A program made the translations under genes and the position numbers. A stretch of DNA of 64,000 nt from JBFFMO01 sp041390025 (GTDB taxonomy: Bacteria; Myxococcota_A; Bradymonadia; Bradymonadales; Bradymonadaceae), in assembly GCA_041390025.1 (NCBI GenBank), contig JAWKQR010000007.1, positions 62,001 through 126,000 of the forward strand, read 5' to 3'. This document shows, one piece after another, positions 1 through 9,625 of this stretch. The first letter of the stretch is position 1; each line of letters begins with the position of its first letter. The notes under the pieces are model-generated. The model saw nothing but the letters and a program-made list of their open reading frames with translations. It made no database searches and was not told the DNA's origin.

Positions 1-17
1 TCCATTCTTCTCTCCGT

Positions 18-37
18 TGGGTTCGCGCGCGAACCCA
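18..37. other. Perfect 20-bp palindrome after the M16 peptidase gene
   Basis: The sequence tgggttcgcgcgcgaaccca is its own reverse complement. It starts just past the stop codon of the M16 peptidase gene. It could form a stable hairpin in the transcript and might act as a terminator or a 3' stabiliser, but no T-run follows it on either strand, so a classical Rho-independent terminator is not supported. Confidence 0.45.
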
Positions 38-42
38 GATTC

Positions 43-2657
43 CTAGCCCAAAACGTCGTGGAGCAACGTCGGCGCCACCTCAACAGCAGCGGGTTTCGTG
101 ATCGCCACGAGTGAATGCTGTGGTTTGAGGTATTTCGCGACGAAATTATTCACATCATCGCTCGAAACTTCCGAGATATGGTCCGAATACGCCAACGACC
201 GGCGGAATCCAAACCCATAAAGCTCGTCGAGCGCAAACGACATCGCGCGGCTTCCGTACTTCTACGCCCGATGTCGTGGTTGCCCATCAAATACACTTTG
301 GCCCGCTCAAGCTCTTCGGGTGTGACCCCGTCTGCATGCAGCTTCGCCACTTCGCGGTAAATCCCGTGCAGCGCTTGTTCAACCTTCTCGGGGCTTGTCC
401 CGATGTGGATGCTGAACAACGATGCTTCAAGCCCGAGCAACGACGACGCGTAGACGCTGTAGGCCAAGCTCTGTTTGTCACGGAGCTCGTAGAACAGACG
501 GCCGCCCTGTCCCGACAGAATCGCGTAAAGAACTTCCATCGCGTAACGCGACTCGTCGGCCATCAGCGGTGCATCGAACCCGACCGAAACGTAGGCCTGC
601 TCTTTCTCGAGATCGTTTGTCACCAACCGCGGTTCCATGTGGCGGTGCCGGGCTGGCACAACCGGGTCCCATGACTCGCCGGCGTGTTGCCCACAGAAAG
701 CGTCTTCGATCATCGACGCGACCTGCTTCACGCTGACATCACCCACCGCCGTGATCACCAGACCGCTGGGTTTGACGAGCTTTTGCAGGTACGAGCGCGC
801 AGCCTCGGGGGTAAGACCCGCCACCGATTCTTCGGTGCCGTCGGTGGTCATGCCGTAGGGGTAATCGCCAAAGAACTCGCGGGCGAAAAGGTCGTAGTTG
901 ACCGCGGCGAGCGAGTCCCGACGGCTCTTGATGCCTTGGATCTGGAGGGCCTTTTCACGCTCGAATTCGTCCGCGGGCAGCGTGGAGTTGTTGAGCACGT
1001 CGGCAAAAATGTCGAAGGTTCGCTCGAAGTATCGCGACAAGCCCGTCAACGACGCCCCAAACGAATTGCGCCCTGCGATGCCGCCGATTCCAGCCGCCAT
1101 CGACTCGATCTCGCGCGCAAGATCCACGGCGTCGCGACGGTGCGTTCCCCGCATGATCATCTCGCTGAGCAACGAGTTGATGCCGTTGTTTTCGCGGGTT
1201 TCATAGCGGACACCACCGAGCGTCATCGCGCGCATGGCAAACGTCGGTACTGTGTGGTCTTCCTGCACGACCAACACCGGTCCGTCTTCGAAGCGAATGA
1301 CGGCAAAACCATCCGAATCCAGCGCGATTCCGCCATCGATGGCATGGACACGGACGTCCTCAAACGCACGCTCGGCCGCCTTGATCAACGACGTCGGCGT
1401 TGCGGCCTCGGAGTGGTTGGAACGCAACAGCGTCAGCGTCAGGTTGTCCAGCGTCAGGTAGCGCTTGGCGACCTCTTGGATGGCCTCAGGCGTCAATGCC
1501 GCGATCGCGGCGTAGTAGCGCTCGTCAAACGTCGCGTCCGCGGTCGTGATCCAGTTGCGGCCGAGCTTCATCGCCAAGCCTTCGGCCGTTTGTTGGCTGT
1601 AGATCTCCTGGCTCTCGATCAGCGTGCGCGCGCGCCGAATGTCGTCCTCGCCGACGCGGTGCTCGCGGAAGCGAAAGACCTCGGTCAAAACGGCCTGCGC
1701 GATCGACTCGTGCGAATGGGTGTTCTCTTCGAGCTGGTAGTCGGCGCCGACAAGCAAAATGCCTGGATCTTTGGGCGTGTAGGCCATGCAATACACGGCG
1801 TTAGCAAGCTCCTGCTCGCGATGGATGCGCTGATGCAGGACCGACGCATCACCGTAGCCCATGACGGCGCTTAGGACGTCGAGGGCGGGGATATCCTCGT
1901 GTTTGACGTCAGGCACATGGAACGCCATGCGTAGATGGTTTTCCTGAATGTCACGTTGATCGACCTTGGCGCGCGCAGCGCGCTGCACAGGCTCGGTCGT
2001 GCGAACGATCGTGGAATACGAGCCAGCCTCCCAATCGCCAAAATACTTGTCGATCAGCGCTTTGCCTTCCTCGATCTCAAAATCTCCAACCAAGACGACG
2101 GTCGAATTCGAGGGTCGGTAATGCTTGTTGAAGAAATTAACAACGTGCTCGCGCGTGAACGAATCCACCGATTCTTTTGACCCAATCACCGGCAATTTGT
2201 AGGGGTGGGCTTCGTACGCGGTATCAAACAACATCTGGCTCGCGACCCGCTGTGGATGGTCGTTTCCGCGTTTGATCTCTTCTTGGATGACCTCAAGCTC
2301 GCGGCCGAGCTCTTCCGCATCGAAATTCGAATTACGGATCGCGTCCGACAAAATATCGACGCCGCGTTCGGTAAATCGGCTCGACATGACGACGTAATAA
2401 CAGGTCTGGTCAAACGACGTGAACGCGTTGATGTGTCCGCCCGCGGCTTCAACCTCACGGGCAATCTCGCCGACGCCTCGTTTCTTGGTTCCTTTGAACA
2501 GCATGTGCTCATGCACGTGAGCCAAACCAGCTTCGTGCGGCTCTTCATCGGCACTGCCGACTCCCACCCAAACGTTACACGCCACCACCGGGGCGGATTT
2601 TCGCGACTGAAGGATGACTTGGAGCCCGTTGTCGAGCTGATACTGCGTGACGTCCAT
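43..2657 (-). CDS. M16 family zinc metallopeptidase (insulinase/pitrilysin-like), one frame break near the 3' end
   Basis: Processing-peptidase-like M16 protein with two homologous halves, about 871 residues when reconstructed. The zinc motif HxxEH is visible about 50 residues from the N-terminus (HVHEH within AHVHEHMLFKGT), with a downstream glutamate region around ELEVIQEEIKRGNDHP. The second half lacks the zinc motif, as is normal for the inactive half. The reading frame breaks near 257-268: one frame ends in an unrelated tail, while the expected C-terminus (MSFALDELYGFG, ending HDVLG) continues in the next frame to the stop at 43-45. One missing A in the agaagt stretch would restore everything, and the length, 2615 nt, is one short of a multiple of three. 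The ATG at 2657 (MDVTQYQLDNGL) fits the family N-terminus; a GTG at 2687 is possible. No signal peptide is obvious. Confidence 0.88.
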
Positions 2658-2714
2658 AAGATTCCGAGGGTTCGAGGTTTTGACCACGTTAAACTAACGA
2701 CTGAAGCGATTCAT

Positions 2715-3353
2715 TCACAACATTAATCGCGCCTTGAGTTTGTTCAATGACACGCCTTGCCGGGCGACGCGAATCGCGGCCGCGAGCTCACCGCGCAACC
2801 ACGTGGATTCGAGCGAAGCATCGCGGGCTTCGCGGCAGCTGATCACGCGGGCGCCCACCGTGTTGATGCCCGAGCCGTCACGGACGATTCGTGCGTACCC
2901 GGCGCGACGCGCCTCCTGCAGGACAAGGCGATCCACAACATCGGTGTGCAACCACGTTGGGGCCGTGCCGAACACCTCCTTTCCCGCGCTGGACGCGCCA
3001 ACGAGTGCCGCGGCCACGTCTGCGGCGCGCAACCCGGCGAGCGACACCTTGGACCCGTGAACCACACCCATGCCCTTGAGCAACGCGGCGGATTCGCGCG
3101 TGACCGACGCATCGGCCCAAAAGACGGTGGGAATGCCGAAATTCGAGGCGGTCTGGGCGAACACCGCCAGCCACGCGGGATCAGCTTCCGAGAACGACAC
3201 CACATTGCCGTCAAGCTCCCCGACACCCGTCATGGCGAGGAAAGCGGGTGTGTTGCACGACGCGGCTTCGATGATGTCGCTCCACTGGGACTGCGGCATC
3301 ACGCGGCTAGGACCGTCGACATGAAGCATTCTAAAAATTCGTGGCGCGTTCAT
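2715..3353 (-). CDS. Hypothetical protein, 212 aa
   Basis: I do not recognise a family. The predicted soluble protein has alternating hydrophobic strands and alanine-rich helices, suggestive of an alpha/beta fold, with no signal peptide, membrane segment or clear catalytic motif. The start is placed at the ATG at 3353 (MNAPRIFRMLHVDGP); the same frame is open 23 codons further upstream, where MKTGMG offers an alternative start at 3422. It lies directly upstream of the M16 gene on the same strand with 57 bp between the coding regions, so co-transcription is possible. It diverges from the beta-propeller gene at 3480. Confidence 0.65.
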   Translation of the reverse strand: MNAPRIFRMLHVDGPSRVMPQSQWSDIIEAASCNTPAFLAMTGVGELDGNVVSFSEADPAWLAVFAQTASNFGIPTVFWADASVTRESAALLKGMGVVHGSKVSLAGLRAADVAAALVGASSAGKEVFGTAPTWLHTDVVDRLVLQEARRAGYARIVRDGSGINTVGARVISCREARDASLESTWLRGELAAAIRVARQGVSLNKLKARLML

Positions 3354-3479
3354 GGCGCGAACATAGTGCCAAACGCCCAAGAAGACATCCGAAGATCCAA
3401 GTCGTCCCATGCCCGTTTTCATGGGAACTTCGCCCCATATGGGCTGTCATTGGCTTTGATACACACATCCGAGATCGTC

Positions 3480-5369
3480 ATGAAGCACCTCACCTCTGTT
3501 GTACTCGCCGCTTCGATGCTCCTTTTTTCCACGTCCACCTGGGCCGCCGGGTTCGAGTCGTCGTTCAAGGGTTTTAAGTCGGAGGCGGACTTCCTCAAAT
3601 ACCTGCGCAAGACCACCGAGGCCGAAGGCCAGGCGTCGCGTTCAGGCGTCGGTGCGATGAAGTCGAGCGCCCCGATGCCCGCGGCGGTTGGGGATGGGGC
3701 GTCTCAGGGATACGGCGGCATGTCGGCGACCGGCGATGCTGAGGCTGCCCCGGCCAATGCCACGATCACCAACAACCAAGAGCAAGGCGTCGATGAGGGC
3801 GGCATCGTCAAGAACATCGGGAATGGTCTGGTCGTGTTGCGGCAAGGGCGGCTTTTTGCCGTGGACCTGAACAAACGCGGCCAAGCACGGATGACGGACT
3901 CGATCCGTGTCGCCCAGGCCGACGCGCTGAACAACGACGTTTGGTACGACGAGATGCTCGTCAACGGCGACAGGATCTACGTCATCGGCTACCGCTACAG
4001 CGCCGGCATGGTCGAGGGCGACACACAGGGCAATATCACGGGGACCACCGAGTTTTCGTCGTTTCGCCTCAAGGACGGCAAGCTCACGCGGCTCAAATCC
4101 ACGTATTTCGAATCCAACGACTACTACTCGGGCGAAAACTACGCATCACGCATGGTCGACGGACGCTTGATCACCTACATGCCATTTTACGTCGACCCTT
4201 ACGCCGAAAAACCAACATTTCCCAGAGTCCTAAGCTACGTCGACCGCCCCGAAAACCCCGGCTTCAAGGTCGAGAAAAACCTGTTCGATTGGCGGTCCGT
4301 CCTTCATCCCGACAGAATGCCCCTATACCCATCGTTCCAGACCGTCGTCTCGTGCGAACTCCCCGCCGACGGCAGCCTGAAGTGCAAAGCCCGGGCGCTG
4401 CTCGACGACTGGTATGGCGAACACTACGTCTCGGCAGACCACATCTACCTATGGGGCGAAGGGCGCGTGGCCGCGTTTAACATCAAGACGCTCGCTGCTG
4501 CGACCCATCGCGTCGAGGGTTATCCGACGTCGCAGATGGCATTCAGCGAGCGAAAGGGCGTCCTGCGTGTAGCCGTGACCGACGACACATCCATGACCAA
4601 AATTTTGCACCTGCCGCTCAAGAAATTCGCGGCGCACGCAAAACAAAAGGACCTTGGGGCGGTCACGATTTCGGACGAATCCGGGTGGTTGTCGCAGCAA
4701 CGTTGGATCGGCGATTGGTATGTGGCTGGACGCGAAGGCAACGATTACTCGGTCATCGGCTACGACGATTCAACGCGTAAAACACAGAGCCTGAAAGTCA
4801 GCGGCATGGTCCAAAAGGTCGAGGCGATGCCGGGCGTCGGGGCGTTGTTGGTGGTGGATACCGCTGAAGGGATCTCGTTGATGACCGCCCAGCTCGACGG
4901 GGCACTTGAGCTTATCCCAGCGTTTGACTTCGAGGGAGCGGCGGTCACCGAGTGGCGCACGCATGGGTTCTTCTTCCAGCCCAACAAGGACGGCGGGATT
5001 TTTGGACTTCCGGTTGTCAATGAGGGCAGCACAGGCGGAGGCTTTTGGTCCGACGCGGTGTCCTCGGTGTCATTCTTTGGAGTTCAGCGGTCGGGGTTGA
5101 TCGCGCGAATCGGTCAGATTTCGGCTTCCGGCACCGAAACGCAGTGCGAGACCTCGTGCATCGACTGGTACGGCAACACGCGCCCCATCTTTTTGGGCAA
5201 TCGCATTTTTGCATTGATGGGGAGCGAGCTTGGTGAGGCCAGCATTGATGCTCGGCCTCGCGCAAAGGGCGACAAGGGTCGAGGGCCGAACTATCACCTG
5301 ACCGAACATGGCAAGCGCGTCAACCTGGTGTTCCGTGACCCCAGCAACGCAGCGCCAACCTCCGATTAG
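3480..5369 (+). CDS. Secreted beta-propeller domain protein (PF09826-type)
   Basis: A 629-residue exported protein. The N-terminus MKHLTSVVLAASMLLFSTST with WAA after it is a typical signal peptide. The family signature TNNQEQGVDEGGIVKN lies around residue 100 and is followed by repeated beta-strand units (GNGLVVLRQGRLFAVDL, DRIYVIGYRYS, HIYLWGEGRVAAF), as in bacterial secreted proteins with a C-terminal beta-propeller domain. Two cysteines near CETSCIDW may form a disulfide. The frame stays open upstream to 2757, but the ATG at 3480 is the only start giving a signal peptide. The substrate or partner is unknown; members of this family sit in the periplasm or on the cell surface. The 3' end overlaps the convergent small gene by 4 bp. 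Confidence 0.85.
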   Translation: MKHLTSVVLAASMLLFSTSTWAAGFESSFKGFKSEADFLKYLRKTTEAEGQASRSGVGAMKSSAPMPAAVGDGASQGYGGMSATGDAEAAPANATITNNQEQGVDEGGIVKNIGNGLVVLRQGRLFAVDLNKRGQARMTDSIRVAQADALNNDVWYDEMLVNGDRIYVIGYRYSAGMVEGDTQGNITGTTEFSSFRLKDGKLTRLKSTYFESNDYYSGENYASRMVDGRLITYMPFYVDPYAEKPTFPRVLSYVDRPENPGFKVEKNLFDWRSVLHPDRMPLYPSFQTVVSCELPADGSLKCKARALLDDWYGEHYVSADHIYLWGEGRVAAFNIKTLAAATHRVEGYPTSQMAFSERKGVLRVAVTDDTSMTKILHLPLKKFAAHAKQKDLGAVTISDESGWLSQQRWIGDWYVAGREGNDYSVIGYDDSTRKTQSLKVSGMVQKVEAMPGVGALLVVDTAEGISLMTAQLDGALELIPAFDFEGAAVTEWRTHGFFFQPNKDGGIFGLPVVNEGSTGGGFWSDAVSSVSFFGVQRSGLIARIGQISASGTETQCETSCIDWYGNTRPIFLGNRIFALMGSELGEASIDARPRAKGDKGRGPNYHLTEHGKRVNLVFRDPSNAAPTSD

Positions 5370-5629
5370 ATCCGAACGGGCGTGGGTTCCTGCATGCTCG
5401 CCCAGAGCCGTTTGACGGCTGCCGGCACGGCGTGCACGCCGGCGTTGGTGTCGGGAACGACCGTCATCCGGAGGGCTGTTTCTTTGGAATCGTCGGAGTG
5501 GAAACCGAAGTCGGGAACACCAGCGTAAATCCCCTGCTCAACCTGCGCATGCCACTCGCACATGGTCTCCATGAATGCCATTTTTGCCGCGCGTTCTGGA
5601 TCGGTTTCCCAAAGGGTGTTGTCTACCAT
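5366..5629 (-). CDS. Small acidic hypothetical protein, 87 aa
   Basis: I do not recognise a family. The product is soluble, has no signal peptide and is rich in acidic and aromatic residues (WETDPERAAKMAFMETMCEWH). A purine-rich stretch (gtaggaggcagcg, read on the minus strand) lies just before the ATG at 5629 and looks like a good ribosome binding site. The gene is tail-to-tail with the beta-propeller gene and overlaps it by 4 bp. The intergenic region upstream holds two inverted repeats that could be operators. Confidence 0.6.
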   Translation of the reverse strand: MVDNTLWETDPERAAKMAFMETMCEWHAQVEQGIYAGVPDFGFHSDDSKETALRMTVVPDTNAGVHAVPAAVKRLWASMQEPTPVRI

Positions 5630-5668
5630 CGCTGCCTCCTACAAGAATCATCTTGCAGGGCGGCCATG

Positions 5669-5692
5669 GAACCCATGGGTTCACGACGTGAA
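5669..5692. promoter_or_regulatory. Overlapping inverted repeats, possible operator
   Basis: Between the small acidic gene and the heme-binding lipoprotein gene lie a perfect 14-bp palindrome gaacccatgggttc (5669-5682) and, sharing three bases with it, ttcac-gac-gtgaa (5680-5692). They sit 40 to 63 bp upstream of the ATG at 5629, where an operator would be expected. No matching regulator is encoded in the window, so the role is only inferred. Confidence 0.3.
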
Positions 5693-5712
5693 ACGTGTGT
5701 GAATCGTTGTGA

Positions 5713-6339
5713 CTAGGAAGCGGGAACTTCGACCCAGAACCATCCGCGCAGATCGCCCTCTTCGTAGCCCATCGCTTTGTCCTCGGGATACTTTTCGGCG
5801 ATGACGGATGCGACGTCGGGCGCCACGCGTTCGGTCGTGCCGTGGCAATTCAAGCAGACCTGGGCGGCCTTGATGGGTGCGACCCAGCCAAGCTCCCCGT
5901 TTGGTCCAGTCAATACCGCGACAGAATCCGACTTTTCGAGATTCGCAAACCACTCAGGGGCAGTGTTCTTGACGTTGCGCAGCTTGTCGGAGGTGCGTCC
6001 AATCTTGACGCCTTTCGCTGCGGCAACCTCGGCCGCGATCACGGGCGCTTGAACGTTACAAAATTCAACCGCGTTGGGGTAACCGTCTTGGTTCGCTGTG
6101 GTCATCAACGTCTGTACGAGCTGCGTCCCAAGCGTTTTCTGGGCGTCCTGAGCTTTGGCCAACTGCTCGTTTTGGGATTGCGTCAATGTCGTCGAGTCAA
6201 CGACCTGCCACGTCTTGGGTGGTTCTGGGGCCACCACTGCTGCGGTCTGCGAAGCCGTTTGTGTGGCTGGCGGCGTGGGCGCCGGCTTATCACAGGCAGC
6301 CGAAGCCAAGACCAAAAACACGAGTAATTTCTTCATCAT
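5713..6339 (-). CDS. Tll0287-like (DUF3365) heme-binding lipoprotein
   Basis: A 208-residue lipoprotein. The N-terminus MMKKLLVFLVLASAAC ends in a lipobox cysteine and is followed by a proline/threonine-rich linker. The rest matches the Tll0287-like/DUF3365 domain: a helical region with AVEFCNVQAPVIA, a RTSDKLRNVKNTAPEW segment, and a CxxCH heme-attachment motif (CLNCHG) around residue 155, followed by GDLRGWFWVEV at the C-terminus. Proteins of this family carry one c-type heme and are thought to sense redox or ligands, or to carry electrons, in the periplasm. The gene is 18 bp downstream of the GT39-like membrane protein gene on the same strand, so they may share a transcript, although no functional link is evident. 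Confidence 0.85.
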   Translation of the reverse strand: MMKKLLVFLVLASAACDKPAPTPPATQTASQTAAVVAPEPPKTWQVVDSTTLTQSQNEQLAKAQDAQKTLGTQLVQTLMTTANQDGYPNAVEFCNVQAPVIAAEVAAAKGVKIGRTSDKLRNVKNTAPEWFANLEKSDSVAVLTGPNGELGWVAPIKAAQVCLNCHGTTERVAPDVASVIAEKYPEDKAMGYEEGDLRGWFWVEVPAS

Positions 6340-6357
6340 GATGCCTTCTAAGAGGAA

Positions 6358-7869
6358 CTAATCGGGCGGTGTTCTATCATATTTCTTCTTGATCGCCTCA
6401 ACCGTGCGGACCTCGTTCGCGTCGGGATAGATCGTGTGCCCCAAATTCCACCAAAAAGATGCCAAGGCGAGTGTGACAAAGACGGTCCCCACGACGGTGC
6501 GAGACGTCTGGCGCGCGAATGCGTAAACACCGACGGCGAGCGCAACGATCAGGAAAAACGTCAGCGCGAGCGCCGGGGAATTCACACCAAAAAGATTGTC
6601 AGGAAAATACCGTTGTTCCATCAACGGCAAGCCGACGTCGAAAAACGGATTCTTCAGACGGGCCATGTAATATGGCCACACGATGGTGCTTCCGCCAGTG
6701 ACAAAGATCGAAATGAGCGCGAGCCCCGGCGCCGCCACGCGCGCCCAACGCCACTTTGTGATGGCCAACCCCGCCGCCCAGATAAGCCACGGCACAATCG
6801 GCGTCAGGTGCCGTTGACCCACCGTCCAACCGTCAGGAAACGCCATCGAGCTGACAAAAAGCGTCCAGCCGAAAGTGACAACCAAGGCCACACGTGCGGC
6901 CGCCTGAGTTCGGGCTTTGTCGCCCACCAAAATCAGGCCCGGTAGGGCGAGCAGCAGGAACGGCGAAAACCAAAAGATCCCTTTGGCCGAGCTAAACAGG
7001 ACCAGCCACGCTTGATCCAAATTAGGGGTTTTCAGCCCCATAAATCCTTGGGCGTGGGGTTTGGCAAAATCGCCGAGGAGGTAGGAATAGCCGGTCTTCC
7101 ACGGCGCGCCAAAGGCCGCGTGATGGTAGATTCCAAAGACGAGCGCGGGGCCAAGAATCCCCAAGAATCCAGCCAAAAATCCACGCCAATTCTTGCGTTG
7201 ATTCCACACAAACCAAACGCCAAGCGGTGCGAGCATCAGCGCGTTCTGGTACTCGAAGAGCTCGGCCATTCCCGCCAAAAAACCCACAAGAAAACTCGGC
7301 CACAGTTTTGGATCATCGTCGCCGGGTTTGCTCGCGCCAACGGCCAAGAATAGCCAAAATCCGACCACACCGCTGAGCTGATGGCCGTAAAACAAGACCG
7401 AATACGTCGTGGCCATCGTGCCAAGACCATAGACGAGCATCAGTAGGCTGCGCGTGGGGGCGTCGATGTCCTCGCGCCTCCAAAATCCGACGAGCGAAAT
7501 GAGCAACAAGATGGTCGGAAATGTGGACACAAACCAACGGGATACCCGCATTTCCCCTGCCAGGTCGGGCGCAGCGCTCACTTGGCGGTACATCCAAACC
7601 GGCGGCACCGCCAACAGCGACGAACCAGGGGCTTTTTCGCTGTAGAAATGACCGTCTTTTTTGGCTTTATCGGCGATGTTGCCGTGGGCTTTCAGCTCGG
7701 CGTCGATCTGCAACGTCCCGGGCGAAATCATGGCTCGCGTCAGGTACAAGCGGCTCAATTCGTTCGCAGAATTGATCTTGGGAAACCACGGCGAGAAGGT
7801 GCTCAGGGCGATCGCCACAAAAGCAAAAGTGGCAAGCTCGTGCCACGTCCATTTCTCAAGCCATTTCAT
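6358..7869 (-). CDS. Polytopic membrane protein, GT39/ArnT-like glycosyltransferase
   Basis: A 503-residue protein with about ten or more hydrophobic helices. After the first membrane segment comes a soluble loop (LTRAMISPGTLQID, then DGHFYSEKAPGSSLLAVP) of the kind seen in PMT/ArnT-type GT-C glycosyltransferases that use a polyprenyl-phosphate sugar donor. The canonical acidic pair of GT39 enzymes cannot be pinned down by eye, so the assignment rests on topology and the KAPGSSL-type motif. It is the first gene of a likely two-gene unit with the Tll0287-like lipoprotein. No sugar-biosynthesis gene is adjacent. Confidence 0.6.
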   Translation of the reverse strand: MKWLEKWTWHELATFAFVAIALSTFSPWFPKINSANELSRLYLTRAMISPGTLQIDAELKAHGNIADKAKKDGHFYSEKAPGSSLLAVPPVWMYRQVSAAPDLAGEMRVSRWFVSTFPTILLLISLVGFWRREDIDAPTRSLLMLVYGLGTMATTYSVLFYGHQLSGVVGFWLFLAVGASKPGDDDPKLWPSFLVGFLAGMAELFEYQNALMLAPLGVWFVWNQRKNWRGFLAGFLGILGPALVFGIYHHAAFGAPWKTGYSYLLGDFAKPHAQGFMGLKTPNLDQAWLVLFSSAKGIFWFSPFLLLALPGLILVGDKARTQAAARVALVVTFGWTLFVSSMAFPDGWTVGQRHLTPIVPWLIWAAGLAITKWRWARVAAPGLALISIFVTGGSTIVWPYYMARLKNPFFDVGLPLMEQRYFPDNLFGVNSPALALTFFLIVALAVGVYAFARQTSRTVVGTVFVTLALASFWWNLGHTIYPDANEVRTVEAIKKKYDRTPPD

Positions 7870-7923
7870 GGCGCGCAGGATAGCCGCAATCCAAGGCGGC
7901 TTGAAGGGGCAAAGTCGACGAGG

Positions 7924-9417
7924 TCAGAACCGCGGCTGAGGCACCGGCAGGGCATTGTACGCCTCAATGGCGTCCACGTCGTAGCGGTAGCGCGTACCGA
8001 AGTCAGCACGCCCGTCGGTGTCCAAGTCTGTAGCATCAAGGACCACGCGGCCTTGCACGTCGTAGGTCAGCTCACGAAACTGTGTGTAGTTTTCGTTGGT
8101 GACACGCTCCCAAAGTAGTCCAACGCTGCTGAATGCGCGCGTCGTCGACCATTCGATGGTGCCGTCCGCACCAACGTCTTGGGTCCAAAGCGTTTGGTTT
8201 CCGTCGGCGTCCTGCACAGTGCGTTCAAGCATGACACCACCATCGCGGTAACTGACGTAACGATTGGTCTCAAAACCATCGTCTGAGTACGTCCACACCG
8301 TGCGAGATTCGTTCATGAACTGCCGGCCGAGGCTGGTTTCGGTGCGTTCCATGATGCGGCCGCTTTCGTACACACTGACCGTCTCATTGCCGCTCTGGGC
8401 CACACCTTGGACAAACTCATATTCCGTGCGATTCAAAATCTCATTGCCGTCCGCGTCGTAGGCGCGCGTCAGTCGGTATTCAATCGTGCCGTTGCTGTCT
8501 TCGTCCTGAGTCTGCAGCACCAGCCGTCCCATGGCGTCGTAGTCGTAAACATCGGTCCAGCCGAGCTCCGGGGTTTTGGTGGTCACACGGTATGACCCAT
8601 CAGCTCGCCAGGAATACGTTGAGCGCGAGGCGTTTCCAGGTTCCGTGACATCGTGGGTCGCGAGGCGACCCTGGTCGTACGTCCACGTCTCGACGAGCCG
8701 TTCGATTTGATCTGGGCCGTTCAACAGAAACGCACGCAACGGCTGCCCCTGTGCGTTCGTCTCGACACGGCGACGCCACGTCACTTCGCCGTCATTAGTG
8801 CCCTCCTGCAAGACGAGCACAAGCGACATGGGGTTGTAGGATTCGACCCAGCCCCAGGTCGGGTTGGGTTGGAACATGTATTCCTCACCGAGGCGCTCCA
8901 GCCGGAGCGTTCGACCTTGTGCATCTTTGGTGGTGACGGTGCGCATGAACAGGTCACCGCCAAACGCGGTGCGACGCTCGACAACCTCTTGCAACCCTTG
9001 GCGTTCGTACGTTTCGACCCACGGCGTGGGAATGATGTAAGCCGGAGGCGGATTCCAAGGCATGTACGCGCGGGCCGAAACCAAGCCGTCGTTAAAGGAG
9101 TGGACCCAAACTTCCTGGGGACACCCATCCTGGCCAAATGGTTCGACGACGGTTGGCTCGGGCCCCTGCGCCGAAGACGGCAACGACGCTTGCGCGATCG
9201 AGGGATAGGAACAATCTTGGGCAGGAACAACCAACTGTCCCACGTTTGACGTCGGATCGACCAATGTTGGCGTTATCGGGTCGTCGACATGCTTTGGGAC
9301 GGTGTCGTCAGGCGTTTTCTCGGTGCCAACGAGCCAGCCGTTTGGTTCGGTCGGTTTTTCGGCATCGACATCGCCGCATGCGGCCAAAATCACAAACAAC
9401 AAACAAAGATTCTTCAT
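7924..9417 (-). CDS. YD-repeat-like (RHS-type) lipoprotein
   Basis: A 497-residue lipoprotein: MKNLCLLFVILAAC gives the lipobox. The central and C-terminal parts contain imperfect repeats of about 20-35 residues with YD-repeat character (YDYDAMGRLV, AYDADGNEI, LTYDVQGRVV), often alternating with TxxD-x-DG stretches such as DLDTDGRADF. YD repeats bind carbohydrate or build a beta-wrapped shell in RHS and teneurin proteins; here there is no RHS core or toxin domain, so a surface or periplasmic structural role is the most that can be inferred. A good ribosome binding site (caggag) and a candidate promoter precede it. Confidence 0.75.
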   Translation of the reverse strand: MKNLCLLFVILAACGDVDAEKPTEPNGWLVGTEKTPDDTVPKHVDDPITPTLVDPTSNVGQLVVPAQDCSYPSIAQASLPSSAQGPEPTVVEPFGQDGCPQEVWVHSFNDGLVSARAYMPWNPPPAYIIPTPWVETYERQGLQEVVERRTAFGGDLFMRTVTTKDAQGRTLRLERLGEEYMFQPNPTWGWVESYNPMSLVLVLQEGTNDGEVTWRRRVETNAQGQPLRAFLLNGPDQIERLVETWTYDQGRLATHDVTEPGNASRSTYSWRADGSYRVTTKTPELGWTDVYDYDAMGRLVLQTQDEDSNGTIEYRLTRAYDADGNEILNRTEYEFVQGVAQSGNETVSVYESGRIMERTETSLGRQFMNESRTVWTYSDDGFETNRYVSYRDGGVMLERTVQDADGNQTLWTQDVGADGTIEWSTTRAFSSVGLLWERVTNENYTQFRELTYDVQGRVVLDATDLDTDGRADFGTRYRYDVDAIEAYNALPVPQPRF

Positions 9418-9472
9418 GGTGGTCTCCTGAGCTACTTCGTCAGATTAGCGACAACTATCCATGCATAGAATC

Positions 9473-9501
9473 GTTATTATTTTTACTCCTCTGTATATCA
9501 A
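9473..9501 (-). promoter_or_regulatory. Candidate sigma-70-type promoter of the YD-repeat lipoprotein
   Basis: Read on the minus strand there is a -35 like element TTGATA (9496-9501), a 17-bp spacer and a -10 like AATAAC (9473-9478), 56 bp before the ATG at 9417. The surrounding 9460-9520 stretch is clearly richer in A/T than its neighbours. The -10 match is only four of six. Confidence 0.35.
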
Positions 9502-9556
9502 ATCAATACAATAATCTGCTCGTCCGTGTCTTGGTAGACGCCGGTCCAGGGTGTTT

Positions 9557-9595
9557 GGGTCGGCAATGTCGCATTGCCGAATGGGCGAAGCCCAC
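9557..9595 (+). repeat. Intergenic double-hairpin repeat, copy 1
   Basis: The 39-bp core consists of hairpin 1 (ggcaatg-tcg-cattgcc) and hairpin 2 (tgggc-gaa-gccca), separated by gaa. It lies just past the 3' end of the MATE gene. The flank cggcggcttg at 9606-9615 recurs in the copies near 26.7 kb. It belongs to the dispersed family described for 11.1, 15.8, 20.5, 26.7, 35.5 and 50.4 kb. Confidence 0.85.
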
Positions 9596-9625
9596 ACGTC
9601 CCCGTCGGCGGCTTGCGGCGCGGTT

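Noticed and set aside
43..243. A separate 66-codon gene at the end of the M16 locus
   Set aside because: Its product is the conserved C-terminus of the M16 peptidase, displaced by a single-base frame break.
684..1874. A 396-codon plus-strand frame opposite the M16 peptidase
   Set aside because: The minus-strand protein is a clear M16 peptidase with its zinc motif; the plus-strand product resembles nothing and is arginine-rich, as expected for a shadow in high-GC DNA.
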